From Actinomadura sp. 7K507 (GTDB taxonomy: Bacteria > Actinomycetota > Actinomycetes > Streptosporangiales > Streptosporangiaceae), in assembly GCF_004348425.1 (NCBI RefSeq), contig NZ_SMKK01000015.1:1-64000 (forward strand): 64,000 bases of DNA, written 5' to 3'. Below the pieces are notes generated by a model that worked only from the letters and a program-made list of their open reading frames with translations, ran no database searches and had not been told where the DNA came from. This document shows positions 63,615 to 64,000 of this stretch, piece after piece (positions within the stretch are counted from its first letter, which is position 1; each line of letters opens with the position of its first letter). Made by a program: the position numbers and the translations under genes.

Positions 63615-64000
63615 ATGGCGGACAAGGGAGGCCACCCGGGTGCCCCCGGCAGGGCACCGGAGGCCGGCGGGTGCGACAAGGTACGGAACGTCGCGCTGGT
63701 CGGCCATTCCGGGGCCGGTAAGACGACGCTCGTGGAGGCGCTGCTCGCCGCCACGGGCACGCTGCAGCGAGCGGGACGGGTCGAGGACGGCACGACCGTC
63801 AGCGACTTCGACGAGGTGGAGGTGCGCCAGCAGCGCTCGGTGAACCTCGCCCTCGCCCCGTTCTCCTACGGCGGCATGAAGATCAACCTCATCGACACGC
63901 CGGGGTACGCCGACTTCGTCGGCGACCTGCGGGCCGGGCTGCGCGGCGCCGACGCGGCGCTGTTCGTGATCTCGGCGGTGGACGGCATCGACGGCCTGAC
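63615..64000 (+). CDS. EF-G-like translational GTPase (5' part)
   Basis: ATG 63615 with GAGGAGG 4 nt upstream; open to the window edge (128 codons seen). G1 GHSGAGKTTLVEALL, switch I region TTVSDFDEVEVRQQRSVNLAL and G3 DTPGYADFVGDLRAGLRGADAAL are present. The switch I sequence lacks the usual RGITI block, as in the EF-G2-type paralogues rather than canonical FusA (inference). An 18-residue Gly/Pro-rich leader precedes the G domain. Divergent from pgsA. Confidence 0.9.
   Translation, partial: MADKGGHPGAPGRAPEAGGCDKVRNVALVGHSGAGKTTLVEALLAATGTLQRAGRVEDGTTVSDFDEVEVRQQRSVNLALAPFSYGGMKINLIDTPGYADFVGDLRAGLRGADAALFVISAVDGIDGL

Overview
The window is 64 kb of very GC-rich chromosome from an actinomycete. 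The gene set fits a Streptosporangiales/Thermomonosporaceae-type organism such as Actinomadura, although the genus is an inference. It shows GTG/TTG starts, TGA-terminated 4-nt gene overlaps, a mycobacterial-style phosphatidylinositol mannoside cluster, a mycothiol-type DinB-like protein and actinobacterial rrn leader motifs. Most of it is conserved housekeeping sequence with a few accessory islands.

Layout. 1-755: 5' end of a 16S rRNA gene (minus strand) with two promoters, and the tyrS terminator. 756-3204: tyrS, a small membrane protein and a 3-methyladenine glycosylase. 3274-11937: a complete arginine block, argC-J-B-D-F-R-G-H, all minus, mostly joined by 4-nt stop/start overlaps, with one promoter/ARG-box candidate before argC. 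12006-14145: a lytic transglycosylase lipoprotein, then a pair of circularly permuted tRNA-like RNA modules between two terminator hairpins, then a conserved protein of unknown function. 14205-18853: an ABC-F ATPase divergent from a large LuxR-family (LAL) regulator. 18906-27060: pheS-pheT, a PAS histidine kinase, a STAS protein, a SpoU methyltransferase and infC-rpmI-rplT; infC starts at an AUC codon behind a leader attenuator. 27606-31351: an accessory set of NUDIX, PfkB-like kinase, HIT protein and a membrane-anchored terpene-cyclase-like toroid protein. 31362-38965: aroE-mltG-ruvX-alaS, two small membrane proteins and rarA. 39076-41677: a possible metal-related trio (repeat protein, DUF3105, DUF305) and a TIGR03086 protein. 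41694-50376: DUF349 protein, cyclophilin, MBL hydrolase, hisS-aspS and rel. 50479-54103: apt, yajC and ruvB-A-C, with secD/secF missing from their usual place between yajC and apt. 54218-63290: a frameshifted Eis-like acetyltransferase, yebC, pdxT, pdxS and a pgsA-patA-pimA phospholipid cluster. 63615-64000: start of an EF-G-like GTPase.

How the genes work together. The arg block encodes the acetylated route from N-acetylglutamate to arginine plus its ArgR regulator. pheST, tyrS, alaS, hisS, aspS, infC, rplT and rpmI serve translation. ruvABC, ruvX, rarA and mpg serve DNA repair. pdxS/T make pyridoxal phosphate. pgsA, patA and pimA make acylated PI mannosides.

The most unusual item is at 13057-13333. 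Two RNA modules on the minus strand each carry a tRNA T-arm first, then a perfect 7-bp acceptor-like stem closed by a 6-nt loop, then a D-arm, with an additional outer helix joining the module ends. This is the reverse of normal tRNA order. It fits a tRNA-mimicking bacterial Y RNA (YrlA-type) or true permuted tRNA genes. No Ro60/TROVE gene is in the window.
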